Assembly: GCA_001970955.1 (NCBI GenBank)
Contig: MPUH01000365.1
Span: 1-60,718, forward strand
Origin: Stentor coeruleus
Taxonomy: Eukaryota; Ciliophora; Heterotrichea; Heterotrichida; Stentoridae
Reading direction: 5' to 3'
Length of the DNA: 60,718 nt
In this document: in pieces, positions 50,901 to 59,557 of the stretch
Layout: each line of letters begins with the position of its first letter
How positions within the stretch are numbered: the stretch's first letter is position 1
Notes under the pieces: model-generated
The model's database searches: none
The model's input: only the letters and a program-made list of their open reading frames with translations
Told to the model about the DNA's origin: nothing
Translations under genes and position numbers: made by a program

Positions 50901-52624
50901 ATACCAAACGCCCCAATGATTCCTTGAATTTTTTTTTTCTTCCTCACATATTCAACTTGTAAAGTTGTACTTGGAGGTACAGATGTAAGTATAATATCCC
51001 TTATACTAGCTTCTTCAACTCCAACTTCAGATACATATAATGTTATCCTATGAATAAAAACAGTTCCAAAAATCATAAACCCAAATATCGTAAAACATCC
51101 TGGGACAAAACCCCCGATCCAATCATTATTATAATCCAAACGTTTAAAAGTGAAAAAACCTAATAAACAGAACCCAAGAATAAAACTCATTGAATATAAA
51201 TACTGAGCTAAATCATATCCATTAAATTTCCTCACTTCTTTTATTAATAAAACAAGTTCTTTACTAAGTCTGAATACAAACTGTGAAAGCCATAATGCTA
51301 ATATAAATGCCCCTCCGAAAAGCAATGCTCCACAAACAATCCAAAAAGTTATAGTTTTCATACCTCCTGCAGAATATAAAGGCCACATAAGCCCAAGTGG
51401 TATAACTGCAATAAGACAACATATAGCAGAAAAGTATTGATAACTACGTTTATTATAATTGTATATCATTGTTAAAGATAACCAATAAAGAATAGTTGCT
51501 GGGAAACCAATACCAATAAGAATGCCTAAGTAATAAAAGTCATTATCTAAATAAAAATAAAAACTGATCCACATAATAAATATTGTTGGAATTGCTGTGA
51601 AAATCAATAAACCTATACAGTATTTATCATTTTTATTAAGAACTGAAGCACTGAAAAGTGTTCCAATAAATATAAAACATGGGATAGCGATAATGTAGAA
51701 ACCTGAAATATAAACAGCGCTGTTTGGGTATTTGTCTGAAGAAAAAACAGTAATAGCTCCGATTTCTACACCAATTGTTGAAAAGAGTATAGAAAATGAG
51801 GCTAAAATATGCCCGTAATTAGAAAAAAAGTCGGGGTTTGAGTTTTTCAGCATTTCTGGGTATTTGTTTAACAGAGTTTGAACACCAAGACTTGGGTTTT
51901 CGAGGTCAAGAATTTCTTTTTTCAATACTTGGATTTCATTTGGATATCTTGCAAAGATAATTGAATGGATAGCAAACCATATCAAACATAAGAAAATCAG
52001 ATATAAAACTGAAATATAGTTGACAATGGTTTTCGGATTTGTCAAAGTACCAGAATCGACCATAAGAACTGATACTAATAAGTTAAACAAAGTATTGCAA
52101 ATTAATAGAAATGATATACTAATAGCTCCTCCCCAATAATACCCTATTTTGTTCAATAAAATTCTCCGAATTATTCTATAAACAGCAAGACCTGTTGTTG
52201 AAACAAGCATAAAAGCACAAGCTACAGAAATACTTATATAGCTTATAAACATATCCATACCGATAAGAGTTGCAAGTATTATTATTGGAATGATTACTAG
52301 AAATAAAGTTATTCCTAGATTGATCCACAAATGAGATTTTAGTTTAAAAAAAATCATCCCATAAAAACCCACTATTGGAGTGAGAATTGCCAAAGTTTTC
52401 AAAATTGGGTTTCTTTTGGTATCGTTTGCTACAATATCTTTGTTAAGATGAGTGAAGAAAACTATACAATGGGCTATGCCAAGAGCGCCTAAAAGGAAAA
52501 ATTCTATAAATTCCAATGTTTTCCAGGGCCATCCAAAGTTCTTGTGTAAAAACTTGATGAAGAAGTTTCTGTTTGAATAGTCATTGATTCTAAAGTCATC
52601 CAAGTTTATTTGAAATTGGCTCAT
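47906..52624 (-). CDS. Giant polytopic membrane protein, ciliate-type
   Basis: This is a single intronless frame of 1572 residues. Residues 1-720 contain roughly 18-20 hydrophobic helices, for example FFLLGALGIAHCIVFFTHL, FIGTLFSASVL and AAGITVIVGLILAILILIVF. A long cytosolic region (about 720-1190) follows. It includes a helical EF-hand-like segment (WMNLSDLRHFIRLSGMKP, KLDFEQFSEVLLKQL) without clear calcium ligands, then a Cys-rich block (CIGRCMKGILGCMGKGFGLC) that may be palmitoylated. Residues 1230-1530 hold about seven more helices. No transporter signature is recognised. ATG is preceded by TATAAAT on the coding strand. It may be a channel, sensor or lipid transporter. Confidence 0.85.
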   Translation of the reverse strand: MSQFQINLDDFRINDYSNRNFFIKFLHKNFGWPWKTLEFIEFFLLGALGIAHCIVFFTHLNKDIVANDTKRNPILKTLAILTPIVGFYGMIFFKLKSHLWINLGITLFLVIIPIIILATLIGMDMFISYISISVACAFMLVSTTGLAVYRIIRRILLNKIGYYWGGAISISFLLICNTLFNLLVSVLMVDSGTLTNPKTIVNYISVLYLIFLCLIWFAIHSIIFARYPNEIQVLKKEILDLENPSLGVQTLLNKYPEMLKNSNPDFFSNYGHILASFSILFSTIGVEIGAITVFSSDKYPNSAVYISGFYIIAIPCFIFIGTLFSASVLNKNDKYCIGLLIFTAIPTIFIMWISFYFYLDNDFYYLGILIGIGFPATILYWLSLTMIYNYNKRSYQYFSAICCLIAVIPLGLMWPLYSAGGMKTITFWIVCGALLFGGAFILALWLSQFVFRLSKELVLLIKEVRKFNGYDLAQYLYSMSFILGFCLLGFFTFKRLDYNNDWIGGFVPGCFTIFGFMIFGTVFIHRITLYVSEVGVEEASIRDIILTSVPPSTTLQVEYVRKKKKIQGIIGAFGIVITCAIAIPVLVTSSEDSSIAAGITVIVGLILAILILIVFIELKSVLRQFGEIVISYTLGCCWLFFLIPIVCLIPVSLSSSQSNNDIHSITSWSVGSILLIFMVGVSAGSITLNLLFRRLEYEKIAKYCCEQVRDRLTENGVRIKLVTLRSIYDNFRNSGAESVEKVLVNATVYNYHELDKDPDLRYSKEILTLKEISKLRSSKNIPVIDNQHQESKKGTTLIQFIKKLCATQDEIQSVHVSEDLKPEELIGIDMPETMIGNKILDINDTIEDRNWDQKFKENAERQHDFSNNIRNSLIIDEELDIPREELEKNLEEISEVNIKPQTLQELMSCKHLEILNSSEQIKNKWLRAVFSRFSNGFIEKSGTPWMNLSDLRHFIRLSGMKPYISYAASDILYVRLTRIYDPSTMTKTLVKLDFEQFSEVLLKQLGKLRYPHLSYEEAQNKIFSELIYPNLVSNLPYLYKYYPSEVSIHDSNNIDYIQLHGENQSNNHSFNKNYNDEKNKDDQGQFSDPRAEHSIYNMMSFDPNNINSPRPQFYIEGRTTKRFDEPKKFLCEKYVDGFSRCIGRCMKGILGCMGKGFGLCLYCLMPTSKSAEEVATKEKPKKEDEIFERRRSPSWEVICNLIVTTFSLADAEARKDSNEKHPEMQFNLSNIIGIFGHVTEIYSFSSVGFLKQVGWIYGSNFTRASTAVLADNDYWVETYWICFSCSMIFVFLVIPAIKYIKQGRLGLNSDFTVASFPSPQFFLSKFIALFGKTMYLTILSAMLSSFSCVYENNNWHLMRDSSIECFSNDHGVYFALAILSLLLYYPFATLLFPNIAFQDKALDIKFDTTYLVLESQGKVVIAAVAAFFAKEKYIWLQLIVSICVSGILFILNLRMKPCLIMSYNLWKTGGFFVPVWICSCGLLNYYSGQNILAMSLLVIGLGVILGVLLALQGKLYGFRCFSRLKHVGTLVSGKEVVDDPNDSGKKQDDQSRADINVTNQIIVNEISEAKAE

Positions 52625-53842
52625 ATTTATAATAAAATTGTGTTTAGAATAATAAAAATTTGAATAGAAGTTTTATAGAAAATGTGAAGACTTTGATTTT
52701 TATTATTAATTTAGTGTTGGATTATATGAATATAGAACTTTTAGCTTTTTATTAGAAGACTAGGTTGACAATTTTCTTATTTGTGTTTGCTTGAAGGATA
52801 GTTATCCATTTCTATAGTAAAAATGATTATGCAGAAGTTGTATTAAAAGTTTATTATTTGTGTAATTCAAGGTACTTTGATATAATTTTGTGAGCTAAGA
52901 TTATGAGGATGTTATGTAAAAGGTTAGTTGTATGTAAAGAATGATAAATTTTATAGTAATTCTAAATGAGAGGAAGTAGTTTGTTAATTATTTTTTAAAG
53001 TGAATATTTAAGGTAATTAGGGTGTTTAAATGAAGGATAATTGAGGTGATTTCACAATTTATAAGATTGAGATAAGAAAGTTTTTGGGAATTAAGATAGC
53101 AATTAACTTATTTATTTGGGAAGTCTAAGTTCTGGCTAAAAAAATACTATGAATCTGCAGATTATACATAATATTATAGTAACTTTATCACAAGAGTTAA
53201 AAACAAACAGGTTCGATTAAATTTCATGTATGAAATTCGCTATGAAAATTATTTTTCAGGTATTTATATGATAAGATAAAATAAAAGAAGAAAATGTATT
53301 TATGCTTGTGACAAAGGTCAAGATTTGATATTTTTTCATTATCTACAATATATTATTTCCAAATACAAAAGCCAATTAAGTATATATTTAATATAGCATA
53401 TTATGTCATTTTGTATAGTTTTACATTTCATTTTTAACATCAACAACTTCCATTTATTTAAATACAAAAAAAAAATATTCAGGAAAGCCAATCTAATATA
53501 CTTACCTATTATTTATCCCCAAATAATACATAAATCTAACTTCAAATAATCCACACTTTAACCAATTTTTCTACAAACCCAACATTGCAAATTATAAAAT
53601 TCATATAAATTATCCTAAAAAACACTTAATCCTACTAAGTCCCAAAAGCATCTACCAATCATAACATCTTCTTTTCTTCCAACACAAAAATTCATCAACC
53701 ATCTCTAACCAAAAAAAAAACACATTAAAAAAATCAGCCAAATCATCTTATCCAAATCTTCTCCCAACTTATCTCAACCAATTCCCACCTTCCCAATCCA
53801 AAATAATTATTTTCAAATAAAATCTTAAACCCTAATTATCTT
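52625..53842. other. Intergenic, 1.2 kb, nothing seen
   Basis: G/T-rich in the first 500 nt, A/C-rich in the last 380 nt. No coding trace or RNA gene is apparent. Confidence 0.6.
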
Positions 53843-54487
53843 CTAATTTTCCTCCAACACAACCTTAGCCTGTTTTCGTGATTTTTCATTCTTAACAATT
53901 GGTCTATCCGGTACATTCGGCAAATCAATCTGTTCTTTTTTCAATCTATTCTCTGGAACACTAGGCAATTCATACTGTTCAACTTCTAATTTATCAAGTT
54001 CATCCATTAAATCATCATTTTCAACAACCCCCTGTTGACTTAAAGCAAGTCCAACTTGATGCTGATATTCAATAGCCTCATCAGTTTCAGCCATAAGTTT
54101 ATCAACATCTTCAACAGTAAGTTCTTTATTCATTTTCTTCAAAAGTTCATTTCCTTGTTGAAGTGCCTGAACAGCTTTAGCAGTCATTTGAGCACTTTCT
54201 ATATTGTTTATAATAGATTCTATGTTTAGCAGTTCACCTTGAGTTGAAGATAAGGTTTTTTCTAAGAACTTCTGTTTACGTAAAGCTAAAAGTGCTTGAT
54301 CTTTACGTTTGGAAAGTATGCAATTTTTAATCCCTTGTTTAAGCGCTGAGATTTGTGATTCAAGTTTTTTTTGATAGTTTTTAATCTTATCACGGGTTAT
54401 TTTCAGTTCAGCTATCGTCCGGTCATCTTGTTGGATTCGGCTCTGTGGTTCTTTTTTTGGCCTGTTCCTTTTGAAAAGATTACCCAT
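53843..54487 (-). CDS. VPS20: ESCRT-III subunit VPS20/CHMP6
   Basis: This is a 214-residue Snf7-family protein. It starts MGNLFKRNR, a myristoylation signal shared with CHMP6. The helical core (ELKITRDKIKNYQKKLESQI, LLALRKQKFLEKTLSSTQGE) continues to QQGNELLKKMNKELTVEDVD and ETDEAIEYQHQVG, which match CHMP6. The C-terminal linker has two LP.VP motifs (YELPSVPENR, IDLPNVPDRP). VPS20 links ESCRT-II to Snf7 polymerisation in multivesicular body formation and membrane scission. Its ATG is only 13 nt downstream of the SF-assemblin stop codon. It is intronless, with stop TAG. Confidence 0.95.
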   Translation of the reverse strand: MGNLFKRNRPKKEPQSRIQQDDRTIAELKITRDKIKNYQKKLESQISALKQGIKNCILSKRKDQALLALRKQKFLEKTLSSTQGELLNIESIINNIESAQMTAKAVQALQQGNELLKKMNKELTVEDVDKLMAETDEAIEYQHQVGLALSQQGVVENDDLMDELDKLEVEQYELPSVPENRLKKEQIDLPNVPDRPIVKNEKSRKQAKVVLEEN

Positions 54488-54500
54488 GATTATTTCTATA

Positions 54501-55250
54501 TCAAAAAGCTACTTTTAAACTATTTTCCACCCTACCACAAGCTTCTTCTAATAATCTTAAAAGCATCTGTTCAGTCTTTTGCCGTACCTGACGTTCATTA
54601 GTAATTTCTTGTATAAGCCTAACATGTATATCATCTAATATTTTTAACATAGAATCATTAGTCTCATCACGATCTTTCCTATTATTCAAAAGCTCATCTT
54701 CAAATTTTGTAAACTCTTCTTGTATATGCTGAGACAATTTCTCAGCACTTTCTTCACGATAAACCCCTTCATTATCTACAATACTTGATAATTGATTTAT
54801 ATTGTCTTCTAGATGCTGAGACTGCATTTCAGAAACTTCTTCGCGGATTTTTTTCTCTTTAGCTAGATCGAGTTTTAAACTAAAAAGCTTTTCGTCTAGG
54901 ATTTTGTTTATACGGACTTCATATTCTTTTCGACCTTGTTTCATAAGATTGAGGTCTATGTTTAGAGTATTTTCTGTTAGTTTTAATTCTTTAGATTTTT
55001 TTTCATCGAGGATTTCTCGTGCTGTACGTTCAGAGTTCATGTTTTCGCTAAGTTTACCTAGGGTGTCTTTTGTTAGACGAAATTTTGAGTCGCAGGATTG
55101 GGCAACAGAGTCGAATTTCTTTTCGAATTGATGGAGGTAGCTGTCAAAGTACTCGGCGCGGGTGTTTTTTTCATCTTCGACACCGGATTGTAGGCTTAGA
55201 AACCTTTGGGATAGTTGTTTGATTCGATCTTTGCTGGGTGAAGCATCCAT
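54501..55250 (-). CDS. SF-assemblin (striated fibre/rootlet protein)
   Basis: This is a 249-residue protein, the usual SF-assemblin length. A short Ser/Pro head (MDASPSKDRIKQLSQRFLSL) precedes a continuous rod with the family's repeating E/K pattern: GVEDEKNTRAEYFDSYLHQF, LSENMNSERTAREILDEKKS, IREEVSEMQSQHLEDNIN and EITNERQVRQKTEQMLLRLL. SF-assemblins polymerise into the striated fibres attached to basal bodies in algae and ciliates. This gene ends in TGA, the only TGA stop among the intact genes here. Its stop is 13 nt before the VPS20 ATG on the same strand. Confidence 0.94.
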   Translation of the reverse strand: MDASPSKDRIKQLSQRFLSLQSGVEDEKNTRAEYFDSYLHQFEKKFDSVAQSCDSKFRLTKDTLGKLSENMNSERTAREILDEKKSKELKLTENTLNIDLNLMKQGRKEYEVRINKILDEKLFSLKLDLAKEKKIREEVSEMQSQHLEDNINQLSSIVDNEGVYREESAEKLSQHIQEEFTKFEDELLNNRKDRDETNDSMLKILDDIHVRLIQEITNERQVRQKTEQMLLRLLEEACGRVENSLKVAF

Positions 55251-56162
55251 TATGATTATTTTGTATGGAAGTTTTGGAAGGTGAAGGGAAATTATTGAGA
55301 TTTAAGGGTGTGTTGTACTTATATTGAGAAAATTGTGTTTGGAGAAGGGAGNGGAAGGTGAAGGGAAATTATTGAGATTTAAGGGTGTGTTGTACTTATA
55401 TTGAGAAAATTGTGTTTGGAGAAGGGAGAAAAGGATGGTATGTAGGATTGGGTGAAATGGGAAATTTTAGAAGTAATATTTTATATTTGTGAATTTTCAT
55501 AATAAGAATTTAAATACTAAAAGAGGATTCTTTAAAGTAAAAGGCTAATTATAGTTATTTCAATCTTATAAACTAATAGTTTATATTTTTAGAATATAAT
55601 GAAAAGCTCATGCAATGAGCATATTTTATAAATTATTGAATAAGGAAATAGTGAGGAAAGTGATAGACCAGTTGGAGAAAGGAACATTTATATAAGTTCT
55701 AGAAAAAATGGAAATGATATCTTTCTTATTTATTTTTAGTATTTAAAAATACATATCAGTATGGGAAAAGATAAAAATAATAGTAGCACCTTACTTAACA
55801 CCTAATAATTAAACTATTTTATAATAATAAATTCTAATCATCATAAACATTACCAATCTCATTAAAAATTTATGTTAGGACTGCAATATTATCTAAATCA
55901 ATTAGCCTAAATATATTCCTAGAAACTTTTTATGATTTTTACTAAAAAATACCAAAAAAACTTCTTTTTAATTTGAAAAACTCAATAATCTTACAATTCT
56001 TACTTTACCTTTTTCTCATCTTTCTCAACACAACTAATCACATTCTATAGCAAAACCCATTCTTTTCTAAACTTCCCATACTTTCCAAACTTATTCCAAG
56101 CTTCTTTTCCACATTTCCCCAATCTTAAAGTAAACTCATAATATTATTTATATAAAATTGTA
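55251..56162. other. Intergenic with an assembly duplication
   Basis: Contains the repeat around N at 55352 and then AT-rich DNA, G/T-rich to A/C-rich. No gene is seen. Confidence 0.65.
55276..55428. repeat. Assembly overlap duplicated around single N at 55352
   Basis: Two identical 76-nt copies (55276-55351 and 55353-55428) flank the N upstream of SF-assemblin. The real promoter region is 77 nt shorter than drawn. Confidence 0.92.
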
Positions 56163-56933
56163 CTATAAATTTTTTACTTCAACATCTTCATTCTCATCAA
56201 TCTTAAGCTTCTTTTTCGGTACTCCTTCATTATTAATCTTCCTAGCCTTAACAACAAAATTCTCTATAATCAAAGGCTTAATACTGCTTCCTTCTTTCGA
56301 AGAAACAACAAAGAAAAAGCAGCCGTTTCTAAAATGTGAAGTGACTTCTTTAACAGCGATTTTTCTAAAGAACAATGTGCTGTTTCCCTGAGCTTCGACT
56401 GTACCTTTCATGATTTTATCTCCCGAAGTGTTGATTTTCATTAGTTTCGGCGGACTTTCAGTAGTAAAAAGCATAACTTTGAAATTCACGCTTTCAGGCA
56501 AAACTACTTTATTGCCATCAGCATCAACAATTTGTAATAAAAGTGAAAAAGCCCTTTCTTTATAAGCTGGATTTGGAACTTCACTAACAACTTGTAAAGA
56601 GTATTTGTGTTGAATTTCTTCCCCGCAAATGATTTTTTGCAACTGGCCTGATGTTGTGACTTCTTCTCCAGGTGTAGAACTTGTTGTAAGGGTTTGTGAA
56701 GTACCTTCTGCTATTGTAGTGATTTTTTCTAAAGCGATTTTTGTTTGTTCAGCTATTGCCTTGATCATTTCATTTTGTTGGGCGATGATACGGAAGAGTG
56801 TCCCTATGAGGTTAGTGTCTGTACCTAAAGAGAAAGGAACAGGTATTGGTTTTATGATTTCTGGACTTGACTTTGGCTTCCCGCATCCGCATGTACCGTC
56901 TCGAACTTGGCATATGATGTTAAAGTTGCACAT
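56163..56933 (-). CDS. Probable nuclear beta-sandwich protein, unknown
   Basis: This is a 256-residue protein. The N-terminus has cysteines (CNFNIICQ, CGCGKPK), then a helix (RIIAQQNEMIKAIAEQTKIA). Residues ~112-232 form a beta-rich domain: YSLQVVSEVPNPAYKERAFS, LLLQIVDADGNKV, VNFKVMLFTTES, GCFFFVVSSKEGSSIKPLII and ENFVVKARK. The tail KKKLKIDENED looks like a nuclear localisation signal. The strand order and the phrase IVDADGN loosely recall the DNA-binding domain of plant CBP60 proteins, but this is speculation. It is intronless, with stop TAG. Confidence 0.7.
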   Translation of the reverse strand: MCNFNIICQVRDGTCGCGKPKSSPEIIKPIPVPFSLGTDTNLIGTLFRIIAQQNEMIKAIAEQTKIALEKITTIAEGTSQTLTTSSTPGEEVTTSGQLQKIICGEEIQHKYSLQVVSEVPNPAYKERAFSLLLQIVDADGNKVVLPESVNFKVMLFTTESPPKLMKINTSGDKIMKGTVEAQGNSTLFFRKIAVKEVTSHFRNGCFFFVVSSKEGSSIKPLIIENFVVKARKINNEGVPKKKLKIDENEDVEVKNL

Positions 56934-57002
56934 ATATGATTTATAAAAATGTGGCTACAAATTATGCTATTTGGTTTAGGATACTAATAATTATATTTTA
57001 TA

Positions 57003-57310
57003 TTAAGAATTACTTAACTTAATCATGAAATTTTGTAAGTCTAGAAGCCGTTTTTCACTTGGCAAGTGAAAGCTTCTGGCATCAAATAAAAAAACGATGC
57101 CAGGAAATTTATAAAAGTGAAAAATAAGGTAAATACTTCCTTTGGTAAAAAGGATTTTTCGAAATCCAAAGCCTAAGGGACAAATTTTTTCCATGGAGGA
57201 GATTTACCTCACTGTCAGTCCAAGTTCGCCATGTTTCGACGACCCAGTTAAGTTCTTTGGTAAAAATACAATTCCATCAGTTTCTTGATAAAAGTTCATA
57301 TCAAGAACCC
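57003..57310 (-). other. Hairpin-rich segment with conflicting open frames
   Basis: Four inverted repeats occur here (57043-57077, 57076-57103, about 57139-57169 and 57282-57307), far denser than elsewhere. On the minus strand a 63-codon ATG frame (57194-57003, with FPGIVFLFDARSFHLPSEKR) and an upstream frame (MNFYQETDGIVFLPKNLTGS from 57298) are in different registers and no 15-16 nt intron joins them. It is either a structured RNA gene or a decayed small gene. Confidence 0.4.
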
Positions 57311-58817
57311 TACAGTTTATATCTTTAGCCAAAAATATTTTAGTGGTCTATTATAATAATAGCTTTGTTTAAGGAAAGATTTATCTAGATGTTATTTCAT
57401 ATAAAAAAAGTCTTTAGTTTCCTCAAAAAAACCTAAGAATATAATCACCCATGATGTCACTAGTTGTATTTTCCAGTAAAGACTAAATATCGATAAGAAA
57501 AATTCATAAAATAAGATCATTTTATTGTTTAAAATATTTCTTTCTAAGACTTTTTTAATCACAGCCTTATAGAAACTGTACTTTTTAGGTATTTTAACTA
57601 TATTTGTATATATTCATATTCAATAGTAAGCCTATTAGCCATTTTAGTGAATTATCTCTATTTAAACTTAACATTAATGCTTTTCCCCAAGTCCTTTGAA
57701 ATGACCTTTAATCTTCTTCTTTCTATTAAAACTCTTATCCTGATTTGTTTCCTTAAAATCCCTTAATGAAAATCCCAAAAAAAAATCTTTGTTTCGCCTT
57801 GAGCTTTACAAACTTATAGTTGAGAGAACTTTTGAAAGGATTTTATGTATTGTTGGGAAATAGAAGTTTTATGAATTTATTTGGATAGATTTTGTTGTGA
57901 TGAACTTTGTAACATTTAAGATATGAAAACTGTATGGAAAGATAGGGTAATGATGTAAAGGTAAGGAAATTATTGATTTAAAAAAGTTAGATGATGAGAA
58001 TGGTATGGTTAAATGATGAGGAAAAGTATGTGAAAAATATTTGCAAAAGTAAATATTTTATGTTTGTTATTATTATTATTGAATACGATGATAGGAATTT
58101 TGGGTGTATTATTGTTGTAGTTGATGATTATAAGATAACAGGTTTTGGTTAGAAAAATTAAGTTGATTTTTCTTTTTTTAAGATAAAACAGGTATGATTA
58201 AGTAAAATATGAATAGTTTGGCTTGAGGTGATTTATTCTTTTTGTGCTTATATAAAAATATTAATGTAATGCAAGTAGATATTATATCTTTGAGCATATT
58301 GGGTTGAATAATTATATACCATGCCAATTTTTAATTGGATTTAATATTTTAATGGATACAAAATCTTAATTTTCCCAGAAATCATAGAAAAATATATGTA
58401 TAGTATCTTTGTATGTTAATTATTTTCTATAAAGTTTGATTTGTATATAAAAAAGCATATTTGTTATTTAGTTTATTTCTATACCTTATTTTATAATAAT
58501 TTTGTGTAGCTAGGGTCTAAGGAAAGAATTTATTTTTGGTTTAAAGCTTTAGGATTTAGTATTAGAAGTGGAAATTTGGAATATAAAGAAAAATTTGTAA
58601 TAAAAGAAAATATGATTTTATGTGTAGTTGACTTTATTTATTACATGGATTTTAGTTATAAAAATTAAAGATAAATTGCTAGTCAAAGCTAGAAAAGTTA
58701 TTATAAGTGAAGGGATTATAATTTCGATAAATTAAATAACTAGATAAGAGTATAGTTTATGATTTATTTAAACCATATAGATTATAGTAATAGATTCAAA
58801 GGATTCAAGTATATAAT
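57311..58817. other. Intergenic with one small coding trace
   Basis: A/C-rich to about 57700 and G/T-rich from 57840, the reverse of the normal intergenic order. Between them a minus-strand frame without ATG reads FSLRDFKETNQDKSFNRKKK then IKGHFKGLGEKH and stops at 57674-57676. This may be a last exon or relic of a small basic protein. The rest shows nothing. Confidence 0.4.
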
Positions 58818-59408
58818 ATGGATGAAACATACAAGATCCTAATTCTAGGAGAAAGAAATGTTGGGAAAACATCAATTCTCTTACGGTTCTGTACAGACGC
58901 CTATTATGAAAATACAATGCAATCATCAGGAATTTCTTATTTGACTAAAGAAATTTCAATAGATGGCGAAAAACTTATCTTGCTGATCTGGGATACAGCT
59001 TCAACCGAAGCATATAGAGCAATTAACAAAGCTTACTATAGAAATTCTCTTGGCATTCTAGTTGTTTATGATCATACTGAAGAATATACATTTGATGCTA
59101 TTCCTGATTGGATTAATGAAGCTCAAGATGTTATAGGGTATGATAAACCTATATTTATTATATGCAACAAATGTGATTTAACTGAAAAGGTTGAAGTACC
59201 TGAGAGTCAGGCTATATCATTTGCTAGTTCTAACAATTATAACTTTTATACTACATCAGCAAAGACTGGATATAATATAACAACTGTTTTTTATGATTTG
59301 GGAAGAATAATGCTTGAAAACAGAAGGCTAGAGATGTCGAAACACAGGACTTCTATTGTATTGAAACCTAATTTAAAATATAATAAAGTGCTTAAATGCA
59401 AATGCTAA
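58818..59408 (+). CDS. Rab-like small GTPase with altered switch II
   Basis: This is a 196-residue protein. The P-loop is GERNVGKTS, the DxxG-equivalent region reads IWDTASTEAY, the guanine motifs are NKCD and TSAK, and the C-terminus is CKC, a CxC geranylgeranylation signal. Effector-region Tyr/Ser residues and YYRNSLGILVVYD are Rab-like. In normal Rabs the switch II is WDTAGQE. Here Gly is Ser and the catalytic Gln is Thr, which in Ras-family proteins blocks GTP hydrolysis. The protein may therefore be permanently GTP-loaded or slow-cycling. ATG is preceded by TATAAT. It is intronless, with stop TAA. Confidence 0.93.
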   Translation: MDETYKILILGERNVGKTSILLRFCTDAYYENTMQSSGISYLTKEISIDGEKLILLIWDTASTEAYRAINKAYYRNSLGILVVYDHTEEYTFDAIPDWINEAQDVIGYDKPIFIICNKCDLTEKVEVPESQAISFASSNNYNFYTTSAKTGYNITTVFYDLGRIMLENRRLEMSKHRTSIVLKPNLKYNKVLKCKC

Positions 59409-59557
59409 GGCTACTAGTTTTAATAATTATTTTTAGAATGTAATTATAAAAACTGTGTTTTTGGATTTTTATTGATAATATGAATGATTACTGAATTATG
59501 TTTTTTTTAGGTTTGATTTTGGTGTTATGATTTTTTTTTGAAAAAAATTGTGTATTT

